Shown: positions 1-6,976, counted from the stretch's first letter. The stretch: 7,164 nt of DNA from Gammaproteobacteria bacterium (GCA_003972845.1 QOAV01000026.1:1-7164); one strand, 5' to 3'. Notes: a model not told the origin generated them from the sequence alone. Program-made: numbers and translations.

Positions 1-3000
1 TCTGGCTGTGGCCCGCAGACGCAGCGGCAACTTTTACCTGCACGCCTATACGCTCCACCAGTGCGTTAACGTGTGAAATCACGCCAATTTTCCGGCCCTG
101 CGCCTGCAGTGTGTCCAGTGCAGCCAATGCGGTATCCAGAGTGCGCGAATCCAGTGATCCGAAACCCTCGTCGATAAACAGGGTTTCCACTGGCGTACGC
201 ACTGCGCTCAATGAAGACAATCCCAGCGCCAGCGCCAGCGACACCAGAAATGACTCACCACCAGAAAGTGAATACACACTCCGTCGCTCATCGCCCATTT
301 CCGTATCCACAACTTCAATACCAAGATCAGACCCGGCAATACGTTCAATACGGTAGCGGCGAGCCAATTCCATTAAGTGAGTGTTCGCATACGAAACCAG
401 CGAATCCAGAGTCACGCTCTGCGCAAAATTGCGAAACCGGGAGCCATCCGCCGAACCGATCACGGCTTTCATTTTTTGCCAGATCTCGGCCCGATTCTGC
501 AAATCCAGCAATTCCCTGTTCTGCTTTTCCAGCTGCTCGCGCCTGGCATCGTCCTGCTTTACCAGCACATCCAGTTCAGCCGCCTGTTTGCGCAGGCCTT
601 CCAGCGCCTGTTGCTGCTCGTCCACTTCTTTTTGCAACTGGTTTTCTTTTTGTTCGGGAATGCCCTTTTCCATGTGTTTGTGCAACTGCTCGCGCCACTC
701 ACGCAATCGGACCTCGGTTTCGCTGGCCAGCGCGTCCACTTTCTCGATCTCGGACTGTTCCGCATCGACCCAGTCCGCACCCAGCGCCAGCAAATCCACC
801 AGAGCGCCGAACCCCAGCTTTCTGGATTCGGCGTTTTCCCGCAACCTGGCCTCGATAGCGGCCACGTCTTCTCGGGAGCGTTGCCGGGACAATCGCTTTT
901 CTCCGATCAGCGCATCCAGACTATGCGATTCCTGCATCGCCTGTTGAACGGCATCCGCCGCCTGGTCACGCGCCTGCTTGGCGCCGGCTTCCTCCTCTTC
1001 CAGCTTGCGCGTAACCAGCGCTACAGCCTGCCCGCCGAACAGGGCCAGACGCTGATCCAGCATCGCCTTGTAGCGCGCATCCGTTTGCTCGCGGTCAGTT
1101 TTGAGCTGCTCCAGAGCTTTCCTGGCGTGTTCGCGCTCCACCTGGATAACCTTGAGCCTGTTATCGGATTCGCTGATTTGCTGTTTCAATGCTTCCCAAC
1201 GCTGTTTCTTTTTATTCAGCAGGGTCACTTCGCTACGCGTCTTGTCCATCAGCTCGGAAATATTGCCCATCAGCATGGCCGGGTCGAAAAACTCGCCCAG
1301 CTGGGCCTTTAGCTCAGGCAACTCCCTTTCGCAACGCTGCTTTTCCATCATCACCGGCTTTTGCTCGGCTTCGATCTCTTTTTGCTGAACGGACATCTGG
1401 TCAAGCCGCCGCTCCTGATTACGCAGTTTCGATCGCAGTTCGCCGGCGGACTTTTCGGCTTTTCTGATTTCGTCAATGAAGACCAGTGCCTGTTTTTCTT
1501 TGTCGGTTACGTTCGCCAGCGACGCTCTAGTCTGCTCCAGGCTTTTCAGTAACGCCTCGCGAGAGCTTGCATCCGACAGATCGCCGGCCAGCCCGGTTTC
1601 ACCGGATATCTTCCACTTTCGGCTCAGGTTTTCCAGCAGTTCACCAGTTTGTGTCAGCTCTTCTTTCGTTTTTATCCTTTCCGCGGATTTTTGTTCAATC
1701 AAGGAGTTGACTTTTATACCCGCTTCCAGCCATTTTGCCTCCTCTTTCTCCAGCTCTTCATGTCTTTTCTGCTGTTCCGAAAGCAAGCCGTCCAGAGCTG
1801 GCGAATGGCTTGCCCAGGGATGATCTTCCGATCCGCATACCGCGCAGGGTTGGCCCGGCGCCAATTGAGCTCGCAGGGTTTTTGCGTCTTCCTTGCTTGC
1901 CAGCAGAGTCAGTCGTAGTGCGCCAGCCGACTCCGTTCTGGCGGCTTCGGCTCGGTTCAGGTTTTCCTGCACCTGCTGTTGTTCGATTTCTGCTTCCTTC
2001 AATATATCGTCAATCGCTTTCAGCCGGGAACGCAATTCTGCGCTGCTCTCTTTCAGCCGCGCGGTTTCATCCAGCAAACTGCCCAGCGCCTGCAGCTTGT
2101 CCAGCTTCTGTTGCCATTTCTCCCGCGCCGCCCGCAAGTCTTTCAGATCATGCTGCCTGCTTTTCTCAAGCAGCTTTTCCAGGCTGGCCTCTTCAACCTG
2201 CAACGTCTCCCGCAAGCGCTCGTACTGTTGCCTGACCGCGGACTGTTCAGAATCCAGCTTGATCCTGCGCGCGGCCAATGCCTTCAGATGACCCTCTTCC
2301 GAGGCAAGCTGACTTTCAGCATCACCATATCGCTGCAGCAAGTGCTCCACGCGGGCGTGGTCTGCCGCTATCTTTTCCAGATACTCATGGGTGCGAAAAT
2401 ATCGGTCTAGCTCGGTTACTTCCACACGGAAAGTTTTCAGATCGGAAATGATGCTCTCGTGTTCCTTTTCCTTTTTTTCCAGCTGTTTTTCCCGCTCCAG
2501 TATCTCCCGGTTTTTCTGCTTGTTTTCCGCCTTGAGCTGCTCCAGCTGTTCATCCATGTGCAAGGCTTCAGCCAATTCCGGCCCGGCTTTCAGGCGCGCC
2601 GCGCGGGCAGCTTCATAGGCCGACTCGGTACTCTCAAGCTGCTCCTTCAGCCGGGCAATTTTCTCATCCAGTTCTGCCTTGTTCTGCTGTAACGCCGTCT
2701 TGTCCCGGTCAAGTTGCTGAATGTTTTCCTGCAACATCTGCAGGTGGTCGTATTCGCTACGCAACGGTTGCGCGGACTTAACTGCCGTAAGTTTCTCGCG
2801 CCGCGGCTTGAGCGCGGCGACGGCTGTCATCGCAGAACGGCGCTCTTCCTGTACTGCGGAGATTTTTTCTGTCACTTGCTGGCGGTCCCGATACCAGGCA
2901 AGTTGTTGGTTCAGGGCATCCAGCCGAGCCTGGCGCTGATCCAGCTCCCTGCTCAGTTGTTCGCGCTGTTGCTGCAACTCGTTGCGCGCCGATTCTTCCA

Positions 3001-3676
3001 GCGGCATATCCAGCGCCAGCCGCGCCTGCTCAGCCGCGAGCTTGTCCGACCATTCGCGTGATTTTTCATGCGCCAGCACCGACACGCGTGAATAAATCTC
3101 GGTGCCGGTGATCTGCTCCAGCAATTCCGCCCGCTCGCTCTCATTAGCCTTGAGAAACTGGGCAAAATCACCCTGGGGCAATAACACGGATCGCTGGAAC
3201 TGCTGAAAATCGAGGCCGAGGCATTGCTCGATCTTGTGCAGAGTATCGCGTTTGCGACCGGCGCTGATCAGTTTGCCCGTGGCGCCTTCGTACAGATCCA
3301 GCTGTTGTGCCTGCAAACGGCCATCCGACCGGTTGCGGGCGCGACGCACCGACCATCTGGCGCGATAAGCTGTCTGGTCCGAGCCAACAAAACTGACTTC
3401 CGCGTAACCGGCGGAGGCGCCGGTAGTGAGCAGATTACGCGGGTCCGAGGTGCTGATGCCATCACGCTCGCGTTTGTCGCCGCGGGATTTGCCCAGGCGC
3501 GGCGTATCATCGAACAATGCCAGACACAGGGCGTCCAGCAGGCTGGTCTTGCCCGCGCCCGTATTGCCGGTAATCGCAAAAAGCCCGGTATTGGACAATG
3601 GTGGCGCGTCGAACCGCACCTCAAACGGCGCGGCCAGACTCGCAATGTTTTCGCCCTTTATTGCCAGAATTTTCAA
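1..3676 (-). CDS. sbcC: SbcC, Rad50-like ATPase subunit of the SbcCD nuclease (3' end of gene outside window)
   Basis: SMC/Rad50-family ATPase. With SbcD it forms the complex that cleaves DNA hairpins and degrades blocked double-strand ends in an ATP-dependent way, acting on the nucleoid. The frame is open for 1225 codons with no stop. Visible motifs: Walker A GNTGAGKT at residues 37-44, Q-loop LLPQGDF with Gln168, a long Glu/Gln/Lys/Arg-rich coiled coil (about 190-1060) broken mid-way by the zinc hook CAVC (Cys611, Cys614), ABC signature SLSGGES at 1136-1142, Walker B FIDEGF (Asp1169, Glu1170) followed by D-loop SLD, and H-loop His1202. It is longer than E. coli SbcC (about 1048 residues) and close to Pseudomonas SbcC (about 1210, from memory), so few codons are probably missing. 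The TTG start at 3676 gives the canonical MKILAIKGEN N-terminus and overlaps the sbcD stop. No frameshift or missing key residue is seen. Confidence 0.97.
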   Translation of the reverse strand, partial: MKILAIKGENIASLAAPFEVRFDAPPLSNTGLFAITGNTGAGKTSLLDALCLALFDDTPRLGKSRGDKRERDGISTSDPRNLLTTGASAGYAEVSFVGSDQTAYRARWSVRRARNRSDGRLQAQQLDLYEGATGKLISAGRKRDTLHKIEQCLGLDFQQFQRSVLLPQGDFAQFLKANESERAELLEQITGTEIYSRVSVLAHEKSREWSDKLAAEQARLALDMPLEESARNELQQQREQLSRELDQRQARLDALNQQLAWYRDRQQVTEKISAVQEERRSAMTAVAALKPRREKLTAVKSAQPLRSEYDHLQMLQENIQQLDRDKTALQQNKAELDEKIARLKEQLESTESAYEAARAARLKAGPELAEALHMDEQLEQLKAENKQKNREILEREKQLEKKEKEHESIISDLKTFRVEVTELDRYFRTHEYLEKIAADHARVEHLLQRYGDAESQLASEEGHLKALAARRIKLDSEQSAVRQQYERLRETLQVEEASLEKLLEKSRQHDLKDLRAAREKWQQKLDKLQALGSLLDETARLKESSAELRSRLKAIDDILKEAEIEQQQVQENLNRAEAARTESAGALRLTLLASKEDAKTLRAQLAPGQPCAVCGSEDHPWASHSPALDGLLSEQQKRHEELEKEEAKWLEAGIKVNSLIEQKSAERIKTKEELTQTGELLENLSRKWKISGETGLAGDLSDASSREALLKSLEQTRASLANVTDKEKQALVFIDEIRKAEKSAGELRSKLRNQERRLDQMSVQQKEIEAEQKPVMMEKQRCERELPELKAQLGEFFDPAMLMGNISELMDKTRSEVTLLNKKKQRWEALKQQISESDNRLKVIQVEREHARKALEQLKTDREQTDARYKAMLDQRLALFGGQAVALVTRKLEEEEAGAKQARDQAADAVQQAMQESHSLDALIGEKRLSRQRSREDVAAIEARLRENAESRKLGFGALVDLLALGADWVDAEQSEIEKVDALASETEVRLREWREQLHKHMEKGIPEQKENQLQKEVDEQQQALEGLRKQAAELDVLVKQDDARREQLEKQNRELLDLQNRAEIWQKMKAVIGSADGSRFRNFAQSVTLDSLVSYANTHLMELARRYRIERIAGSDLGIEVVDTEMGDERRSVYSLSGGESFLVSLALALGLSSLSAVRTPVETLFIDEGFGSLDSRTLDTALAALDTLQAQGRKIGVISHVNALVERIGVQVKVAAASAGHSQ
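1835..1846 (-). other. Zinc-hook codons of SbcC (CxxC)
   Basis: These four codons encode Cys-Ala-Val-Cys (residues 611-614), inside the context APGQPCAVCGSEDHPW. In Rad50/SbcC proteins this motif caps the coiled coil, and two such motifs coordinate one Zn2+ to join two SbcC arms. It sits almost exactly halfway through the visible protein, as expected for two antiparallel coil arms of similar length. The GQPCxxCGSxxHP setting is the usual bacterial SbcC form. Confidence 0.9.
3673..3676 (-). other. sbcD stop / sbcC TTG start overlap
   Basis: On the minus strand the bases read TTGA: TTG starts sbcC and TGA ends sbcD. No ATG or GTG gives a better SbcC N-terminus, because residues 2-15 after this TTG already match the family start (KILAIKGENIASLA). 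Upstream there is only a weak purine-rich AAGG stretch. Translation of sbcC is therefore likely to depend on ribosomes finishing sbcD, which would keep the two subunits in proportion. The overlap is seen; the coupling is inferred. Confidence 0.85.
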
Positions 3677-4938
3677 TGCTTGCCTTGCCCTGCCTGCTCC
3701 AGTAGTTCATGAAATGCGGCCATCATTGCATCGTCCGGGTCGCTGTCGTAGCGGCTGCTGTAACAACGCCGGAATACGTCATCCGGCCGCAGGTTCTCCA
3801 ATTCAATGATATCGGCGGCGTCCGCCAGGGCATCACCGGAGCCAGGATAGACCGTAGTAATTTTTACCAGCCTCGCCTTGCGGCCCTGCAACGCCTCGAG
3901 TATGGATTCACGCAAGCCTGCCTGTGGTTCGTTCAGCTTGACCTGCGCTTCCAGCAGCGGCCAGTTCTCCATATCGGTTGAATGGCCCGCATCGGGCAGA
4001 CGGCGCAGCGCCTGCAAAACCGTTTCCAGGGGTTCCGGCTCGGGTGGAACCTGTAATATGCCTACGGTTTGTGGTACGTCGATACTCGACACCCTGGCGG
4101 AACCGGCGCTGACTTGCACCAACAACACCTGATGCGGATAGTCCTTTTCCGCCAGAGACAGCGGGATCGGCGAGCCGCTGTAGCGAATGCGATCCTTCTT
4201 GCCCACGCGCTGCACCAGATGCATGTGCCCCAGCGCCGCATAGTCAACCAGCAAAGAGAAAATATTGGCGGGCAGGGCGTGCTGATTGCCACCCAGCACC
4301 TTGCGTTCGCTGAGATCGGAAATCCTGGCGCCGGTCATGTAGCAATGGCCTGTCGCAACCAGCGCCATGCCTTCCTGCATCTGGCTGCGCGCCAGCGACA
4401 CTGCGTCGCGGTAGAGCTGACGAACGCCATCAATCAGGGCATCGCCGCTGGCATCATCAGACTGCTCCGGGTCAACCTGCGGCAGATCGGCCTGGCGCAG
4501 AAAAGGCATGGCGACGCACAGCCCGGCGGTTTCCCCGCTGGCATTCTTCAGCGGCACCAGCAGTTTTTCCAGATCGGGCTTGCCGTCAGCGTCGCGCGGC
4601 AAGCCGCCCACGACATGGATATTCATGGAAGACAGCAAATCCCGCGGCGCGTCCAGACGCATGGCGGAATCATGATTACCACCTATGATGACCACGTCCA
4701 GTAATGGCAGGGCCTGGTTCAGGCTGGACAGAAAGTCATAATACAGGCGCTGGGCGTAGGCCGGCGGGTTGGCGGTATCGAAAATGTCGCCGGCGACAAT
4801 GAGCACGTCGGCTTTTTGTTGTTGCAGGGTATCAAGCAGCCAGGCGAGAAATTTCCTGTGTTCGTATTCGCGGGAAATCCCGTGCAGGCTGTGGCCCAGG
4901 TGCCAGTCGGCTGTATGGAGAATGCGAAGAGGTTCCAT
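3673..4938 (-). CDS. sbcD: SbcD, Mre11-like nuclease subunit of SbcCD
   Basis: Calcineurin-like metallophosphoesterase that carries the nuclease active site (Mn2+-dependent in characterised homologues) of the SbcCD complex. Phosphoesterase motifs appear in order: DWH (Asp11, His13) near the start, GDIFD (Asp51), GNHDS (Asn88, His89, Asp90), GHCYMTG (His198) and GHMHL (His238, His240). All expected metal-binding residues are present. The C-terminal part, after about residue 280, matches the SbcD capping/SbcC-binding region in position but is less recognisable. At 421 residues it is near the family size (E. coli SbcD about 400). The start is fixed by an in-frame TAA 9 bases upstream of the ATG and by the typical N-terminus LRILHTADWHLG. 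The only SD-like stretch (AAAGGG, 4941-4946) sits just 2 bases from the ATG, closer than usual. It is first in the operon with sbcC. Confidence 0.97.
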   Translation of the reverse strand: MEPLRILHTADWHLGHSLHGISREYEHRKFLAWLLDTLQQQKADVLIVAGDIFDTANPPAYAQRLYYDFLSSLNQALPLLDVVIIGGNHDSAMRLDAPRDLLSSMNIHVVGGLPRDADGKPDLEKLLVPLKNASGETAGLCVAMPFLRQADLPQVDPEQSDDASGDALIDGVRQLYRDAVSLARSQMQEGMALVATGHCYMTGARISDLSERKVLGGNQHALPANIFSLLVDYAALGHMHLVQRVGKKDRIRYSGSPIPLSLAEKDYPHQVLLVQVSAGSARVSSIDVPQTVGILQVPPEPEPLETVLQALRRLPDAGHSTDMENWPLLEAQVKLNEPQAGLRESILEALQGRKARLVKITTVYPGSGDALADAADIIELENLRPDDVFRRCYSSRYDSDPDDAMMAAFHELLEQAGQGKH

Positions 4939-5129
4939 GGCCCTTTATAATACGCAGAAATGTGACAATTTTCATGCCGGTTACGCGGCTTTTTGCAATT
5001 AAAACCTGAAGATATTGAAAGCCATGGAGTTTTTCTTCGGAGAAATGCCGAATAATCGCCGTTTTACAAACCGGCCTGCTGTCAGCTTCCGGCGCCTGTC
5101 CGTTTATCCTGTTCACGCATCCGCCGGAC

Positions 5130-5143
5130 TTGATCCAGGTAAA
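5130..5143 (+). promoter_or_regulatory. Candidate FNR/ANR/DNR-type box upstream of nnrS
   Basis: The bases read TTGAT-CCAG-GTAAA. The FNR-family consensus is TTGAT-N4-ATCAA: the left half is perfect and the right half matches 3 of 5. The centre is about 72 bases before the nnrS ATG. If the weak promoter at 5143-5171 is real, the box is centred near -41.5, the usual class II activator position. NnrS genes are commonly controlled by NO- or oxygen-sensing FNR/CRP-family regulators, which makes the site plausible, but an 8-of-10 match can arise by chance. Confidence 0.3.
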
Positions 5144-5171
5144 GGACAACCCCATGTGGTCGGCGTATGTT
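5143..5171 (+). promoter_or_regulatory. Weak candidate sigma-70 promoter for nnrS-thpR
   Basis: AGGACA at 5143-5148 (4 of 6 to TTGACA) and TATGTT at 5166-5171 (4 of 6 to TATAAT) are separated by 17 bases. Transcription would start near 5178, giving a leader of about 30 bases before the nnrS ATG. A poor -35 next to an activator box is typical of activator-dependent promoters, but both elements are degenerate. Confidence 0.22.
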
Positions 5172-5208
5172 CTGCCCGTCACCGTAAACCACCATTCAAT
5201 AAAGCACC

Positions 5209-6399
5209 ATGGATCCAAACCTGCCGACCCGTCCGGTCCCGAAACTCGCCCTGTTTGAACTGGGATTCCGGCCTTTTTTCGCTGGCGCGACCTTCATGTC
5301 CGCCGCTTTGATGCTGACATGGCTGAACAACTTCACGCTGGGCCATCCCATGATGCTGTCGGGCCTGTCCGGCCCGTTCTGGCACGGCCACGAGATGGTA
5401 TTCGGCTACGCCTTGGCCGTAGCAGCGGGTTTTTTGCTCACGGCAATACGCAACTGGACCAATATCCAGACCTTGCGCCGCGCGCCGCTGGCTGTGATTT
5501 TCCTGCTATGGCTGGGTGCGCGCATCGGCTTTCTCATCAATGCGCCGCTGGGGCTGGTGGCGGCGATGGATCTGCTGTTTCTGGCGGGATTGACGGCGGC
5601 GGTTTTTCAGCCGCTACTGAAAGCCAGACAATGGAAGAACATCGGCATCGCCTCGAAAATCGGGCTTATGCTGCTGGCCAATATTGTTTTCTATCTTGGC
5701 GCGACCGGCGTCATTGCCGACGGCCAGCGCATCGGACTGTTTGCCGGTTTTTATGTGATTCTGGCGCTGATTTTCACCCTCGGCCGCAGGGTCATGCCGT
5801 TTTTCATCGAACGCGGCCTGGACGAGCCGGTGGTGCTGCCCAACAAGCCGTGGATTGACCGCTCCAGCCTGTGGCTGTTTCTGGCTTTCGCCATCGCCGA
5901 CATCATCTCGCCAACGCACTGGACCACGCTGGCGCTGGCTGCGGCCCTGTTTATCGTTCACAGCATCCGCTTTGCCGGCTGGTATCACCCCGGCATCTGG
6001 AAAAAGCCACTGCTGTGGGTACTGATGCTGGGCTATGGCTGGATGATCGCCGCCTTCGCCATCAAGATACTGGAAGCCTTCGTCAGCCTGCCGCCCAATC
6101 TGGCTACTCACGCTTTCGCCATCGGCGCCATTGGCATCACCACCACCGGTATGATGGCGCGCATCTCGCTGGGCCACAGCGGACGCAACATTCACCAGCC
6201 GCCGGCCATCGTAGCACCGGTTTTCCTGCTGCTGGCGTTGGCTGCAGTTGTACGCGTTGTTCTGCCCATGCTGTTTGCCGGGCAATACATGCTTTGGATC
6301 GGGCTGTCGCAGGGATTGTGGATTGCTGCGTTTCTGCTACTGTTCGCCAGCTATCTGCCCATGTGGCTAAAAGCCCGCGCCGATGGCCGCCCCGGATAA
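5209..6399 (+). CDS. nnrS: NnrS-family membrane protein (nitric oxide / nitrosative stress associated)
   Basis: Polytopic inner-membrane protein of the NnrS family. The founding Rhodobacter member was described as a haem- and copper-containing membrane protein; in Vibrio cholerae NnrS helps cells cope with nitric oxide. Its exact chemistry is not settled. Seen here: a short N-terminus, family motif LGFRPFFAGA (residues 18-27), WHGHEMVFGYA (58-68; His59, His61), GFLLTAIRNWT (74-84), GRRVMPFF (192-199), and ATHAFAIGAIG...GHSGR (299-326; His301, His323). About 12 hydrophobic helices span residues 18-388, and 396 residues is the normal size. Met273 lies in WVLMLGYGW, where I recall His in most members. 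The start is fixed by an in-frame TAA 24 bases upstream and the N-terminal motif; no clear Shine-Dalgarno is seen. Its last 17 bases overlap thpR. Confidence 0.93.
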   Translation: MDPNLPTRPVPKLALFELGFRPFFAGATFMSAALMLTWLNNFTLGHPMMLSGLSGPFWHGHEMVFGYALAVAAGFLLTAIRNWTNIQTLRRAPLAVIFLLWLGARIGFLINAPLGLVAAMDLLFLAGLTAAVFQPLLKARQWKNIGIASKIGLMLLANIVFYLGATGVIADGQRIGLFAGFYVILALIFTLGRRVMPFFIERGLDEPVVLPNKPWIDRSSLWLFLAFAIADIISPTHWTTLALAAALFIVHSIRFAGWYHPGIWKKPLLWVLMLGYGWMIAAFAIKILEAFVSLPPNLATHAFAIGAIGITTTGMMARISLGHSGRNIHQPPAIVAPVFLLLALAAVVRVVLPMLFAGQYMLWIGLSQGLWIAAFLLLFASYLPMWLKARADGRPG

Positions 6400-6928
6400 A
6401 CCGGCAAAAAAACGGCTGTTCTTCGCCGTTTACCCCGACGCCACCACGCGACAAACGTTGGCCGAAGCCGCACAACCACTCATCTCGGAAGGCAAACCCT
6501 CGCCCGCCGGCAACCTGCATATCACCCTGGCGTTCATCGGCATGGCCGACACTGCTTACCAGGACTGCCTGACGGAACAGGCTTTGCAGATAAAAACACC
6601 CACGCCCTTCGACACCCAGATTGACCGAATCGGCCTTTTCCGGAAAGCACGCATCCTCTGGCTCGGCCCCAGCCAGCCGCCGTCGGAGCTCGTCGAACTT
6701 CACGACAACCTGGTAACAGCCATTCAATCATGTGGCTATAAAGCCGAAACCAGACCCTGGTTTCCTCACATCACCGTCGCGAGGAAATACCGCGGCAATG
6801 CCCAAGGCCGCCTGAAAAACCCGATTGCCTTGCGGGCAGACGCGTTCAGCCTGATGGAGTCAGTCAGCAGCGTGGGCGGGGTGCGGTATGTGGAACTCCG
6901 GAAATTTCCTTTACTCAAAGGAGGGTAA
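6383..6928 (+). CDS. thpR: RNA 2',3'-cyclic phosphodiesterase (ThpR/LigT, 2H superfamily)
   Basis: Small cytoplasmic enzyme of the two-histidine phosphoesterase family. Characterised members hydrolyse RNA 2',3'-cyclic phosphate ends to 2'-phosphates and can join tRNA half-molecules by a 2'-5' bond in vitro. Both catalytic motifs are present: HITL (His46, Thr48) within NLHITLAFIG and HITV (His129, Thr131) within RPWFPHITVARKYRG. The N-terminal strand RLFFAVYPD (residues 11-19) is also typical, and 181 residues fits the family (about 175-190). The ATG lies 17 bases inside nnrS with no Shine-Dalgarno, so translation probably depends on ribosomes from nnrS; the next in-frame ATG (codon 54) would remove the first HxTx motif. 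Codons 10-16 contain a perfect 7-bp hairpin. The physiological substrate is unknown in most bacteria. Confidence 0.95.
   Translation: MAAPDKPAKKRLFFAVYPDATTRQTLAEAAQPLISEGKPSPAGNLHITLAFIGMADTAYQDCLTEQALQIKTPTPFDTQIDRIGLFRKARILWLGPSQPPSELVELHDNLVTAIQSCGYKAETRPWFPHITVARKYRGNAQGRLKNPIALRADAFSLMESVSSVGGVRYVELRKFPLLKGG
6406..6431 (+). repeat. A7 tract plus perfect 7-bp hairpin in the first codons of thpR
   Basis: Seven A bases (6406-6412) run into AAACGGC (6410-6416), an 8-base loop (6417-6424) and GCCGTTT (6425-6431). The stem is fully complementary and lies 10-30 bases after the nnrS stop codon. In the thpR frame the A tract reads A-AAA-AAA, a shape that permits ribosomal or polymerase slippage. 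Only three T bases end the stem, so it is a poor intrinsic terminator. It could reduce or gate thpR expression when nnrS is not translated; that role is inference. Confidence 0.5.
6918..6924 (+). promoter_or_regulatory. Orphan perfect Shine-Dalgarno sequence at the thpR stop
   Basis: AAGGAGG is a full match to the 16S rRNA 3' end and lies directly before the thpR TAA. No ATG, GTG or TTG follows at useful spacing. Five bases downstream the reading frame begins with ATC (6930-6932) and runs 13 codons (IKQVQKLNILKKK) to a TGA at 6969-6971. It may be a decayed small gene start or simply the codons for the ThpR C-terminus LLKGG. Confidence 0.3.
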
Positions 6929-6935
6929 AATCAAA

Positions 6936-6976
6936 CAGGTTCAAAAACTGAACATTTTGAAGAAGAAATGAACCTG
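6936..6976. repeat. Competing inverted repeats after thpR
   Basis: One segment can pair with three partners. CAGGTTCA (6936-6943) pairs perfectly with TGAACCTG (6969-6976). GTTCA (6939-6943) pairs with TGAAC (6949-6953). TTCAAAA (6941-6947) pairs with TTTTGAA (6955-6961). These folds exclude one another. None is followed by a T run, so a simple terminator is unlikely; an RNA 3'-end structure or a protein-binding palindrome is possible. Confidence 0.5.

Larger units (their letters stand above)
4939..5208. other. Divergent intergenic region between sbcD and nnrS
   Basis: This 270-base stretch has no gene I can support. It must hold the start signals for both the leftward sbcDC operon and the rightward nnrS-thpR unit. 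A perfect TATAAT lies on the plus strand at 4946-4951 but has no matching -35 element (best is 2 of 6 at 17-base spacing). On the minus strand the same bases read TATTATAAA, again without a good -35, and too close to the sbcD ATG to leave a leader. The more plausible nnrS signals are nearer the gene at 5130-5171. A GCCG/CGGC pair followed by five T at 4976-4994 is too weak to call a terminator. Confidence 0.6.

Noticed and set aside
223..243. Short CCAGCG-type tandem repeat in sbcC.
   Set aside because: It encodes the conserved SLALALGL stretch just after the ABC signature, so protein constraint explains it.
377..1312. A 311-codon open frame on the plus strand opposite sbcC.
   Set aside because: It is the antisense of the SbcC coiled coil and ATPase region, whose motifs are clear. 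The translation is Leu/Phe/Gln-rich with no recognisable domain, as expected from reversing Glu/Gln/Lys codons.
4069..4704. A 211-codon open frame on the plus strand opposite sbcD.
   Set aside because: It lies fully inside sbcD, which has all metallophosphoesterase motifs. The antisense translation shows no domain.
4946..4951. Perfect TATAAT on the plus strand as the nnrS promoter.
   Set aside because: The best -35 at 17-base spacing matches only 2 of 6, there is no extended -10 TG, and the leader would be about 250 bases. It partly coincides with the sbcD ribosome-binding area.
4976..4994. GCCG-N6-CGGC followed by five T, resembling a terminator.
   Set aside because: A 4-bp stem is too weak, and no plus-strand gene upstream needs termination here.
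4832..5218. A 128-codon minus-strand frame covering the intergenic region and the sbcD start.
   Set aside because: It runs out of frame into sbcD codons for the catalytic N-terminus; no domain or ribosome site supports it.
5015..5311. A 98-codon plus-strand frame in the sbcD-nnrS gap, beginning with the peptide MKAMEFFFGEM.
   Set aside because: It overlaps about 100 bases of nnrS out of frame, has no Shine-Dalgarno and no recognisable domain.
5614..6285. A 223-codon open frame on the minus strand opposite nnrS.
   Set aside because: Antisense of hydrophobic helices; Gln/Gly/Asp-rich low-complexity translation and no family resemblance.
5871..6572. A 233-codon plus-strand frame spanning the nnrS-thpR junction.
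   Set aside because: Out of frame with both real genes; His/Arg/Pro-rich translation typical of a shifted GC-rich frame.
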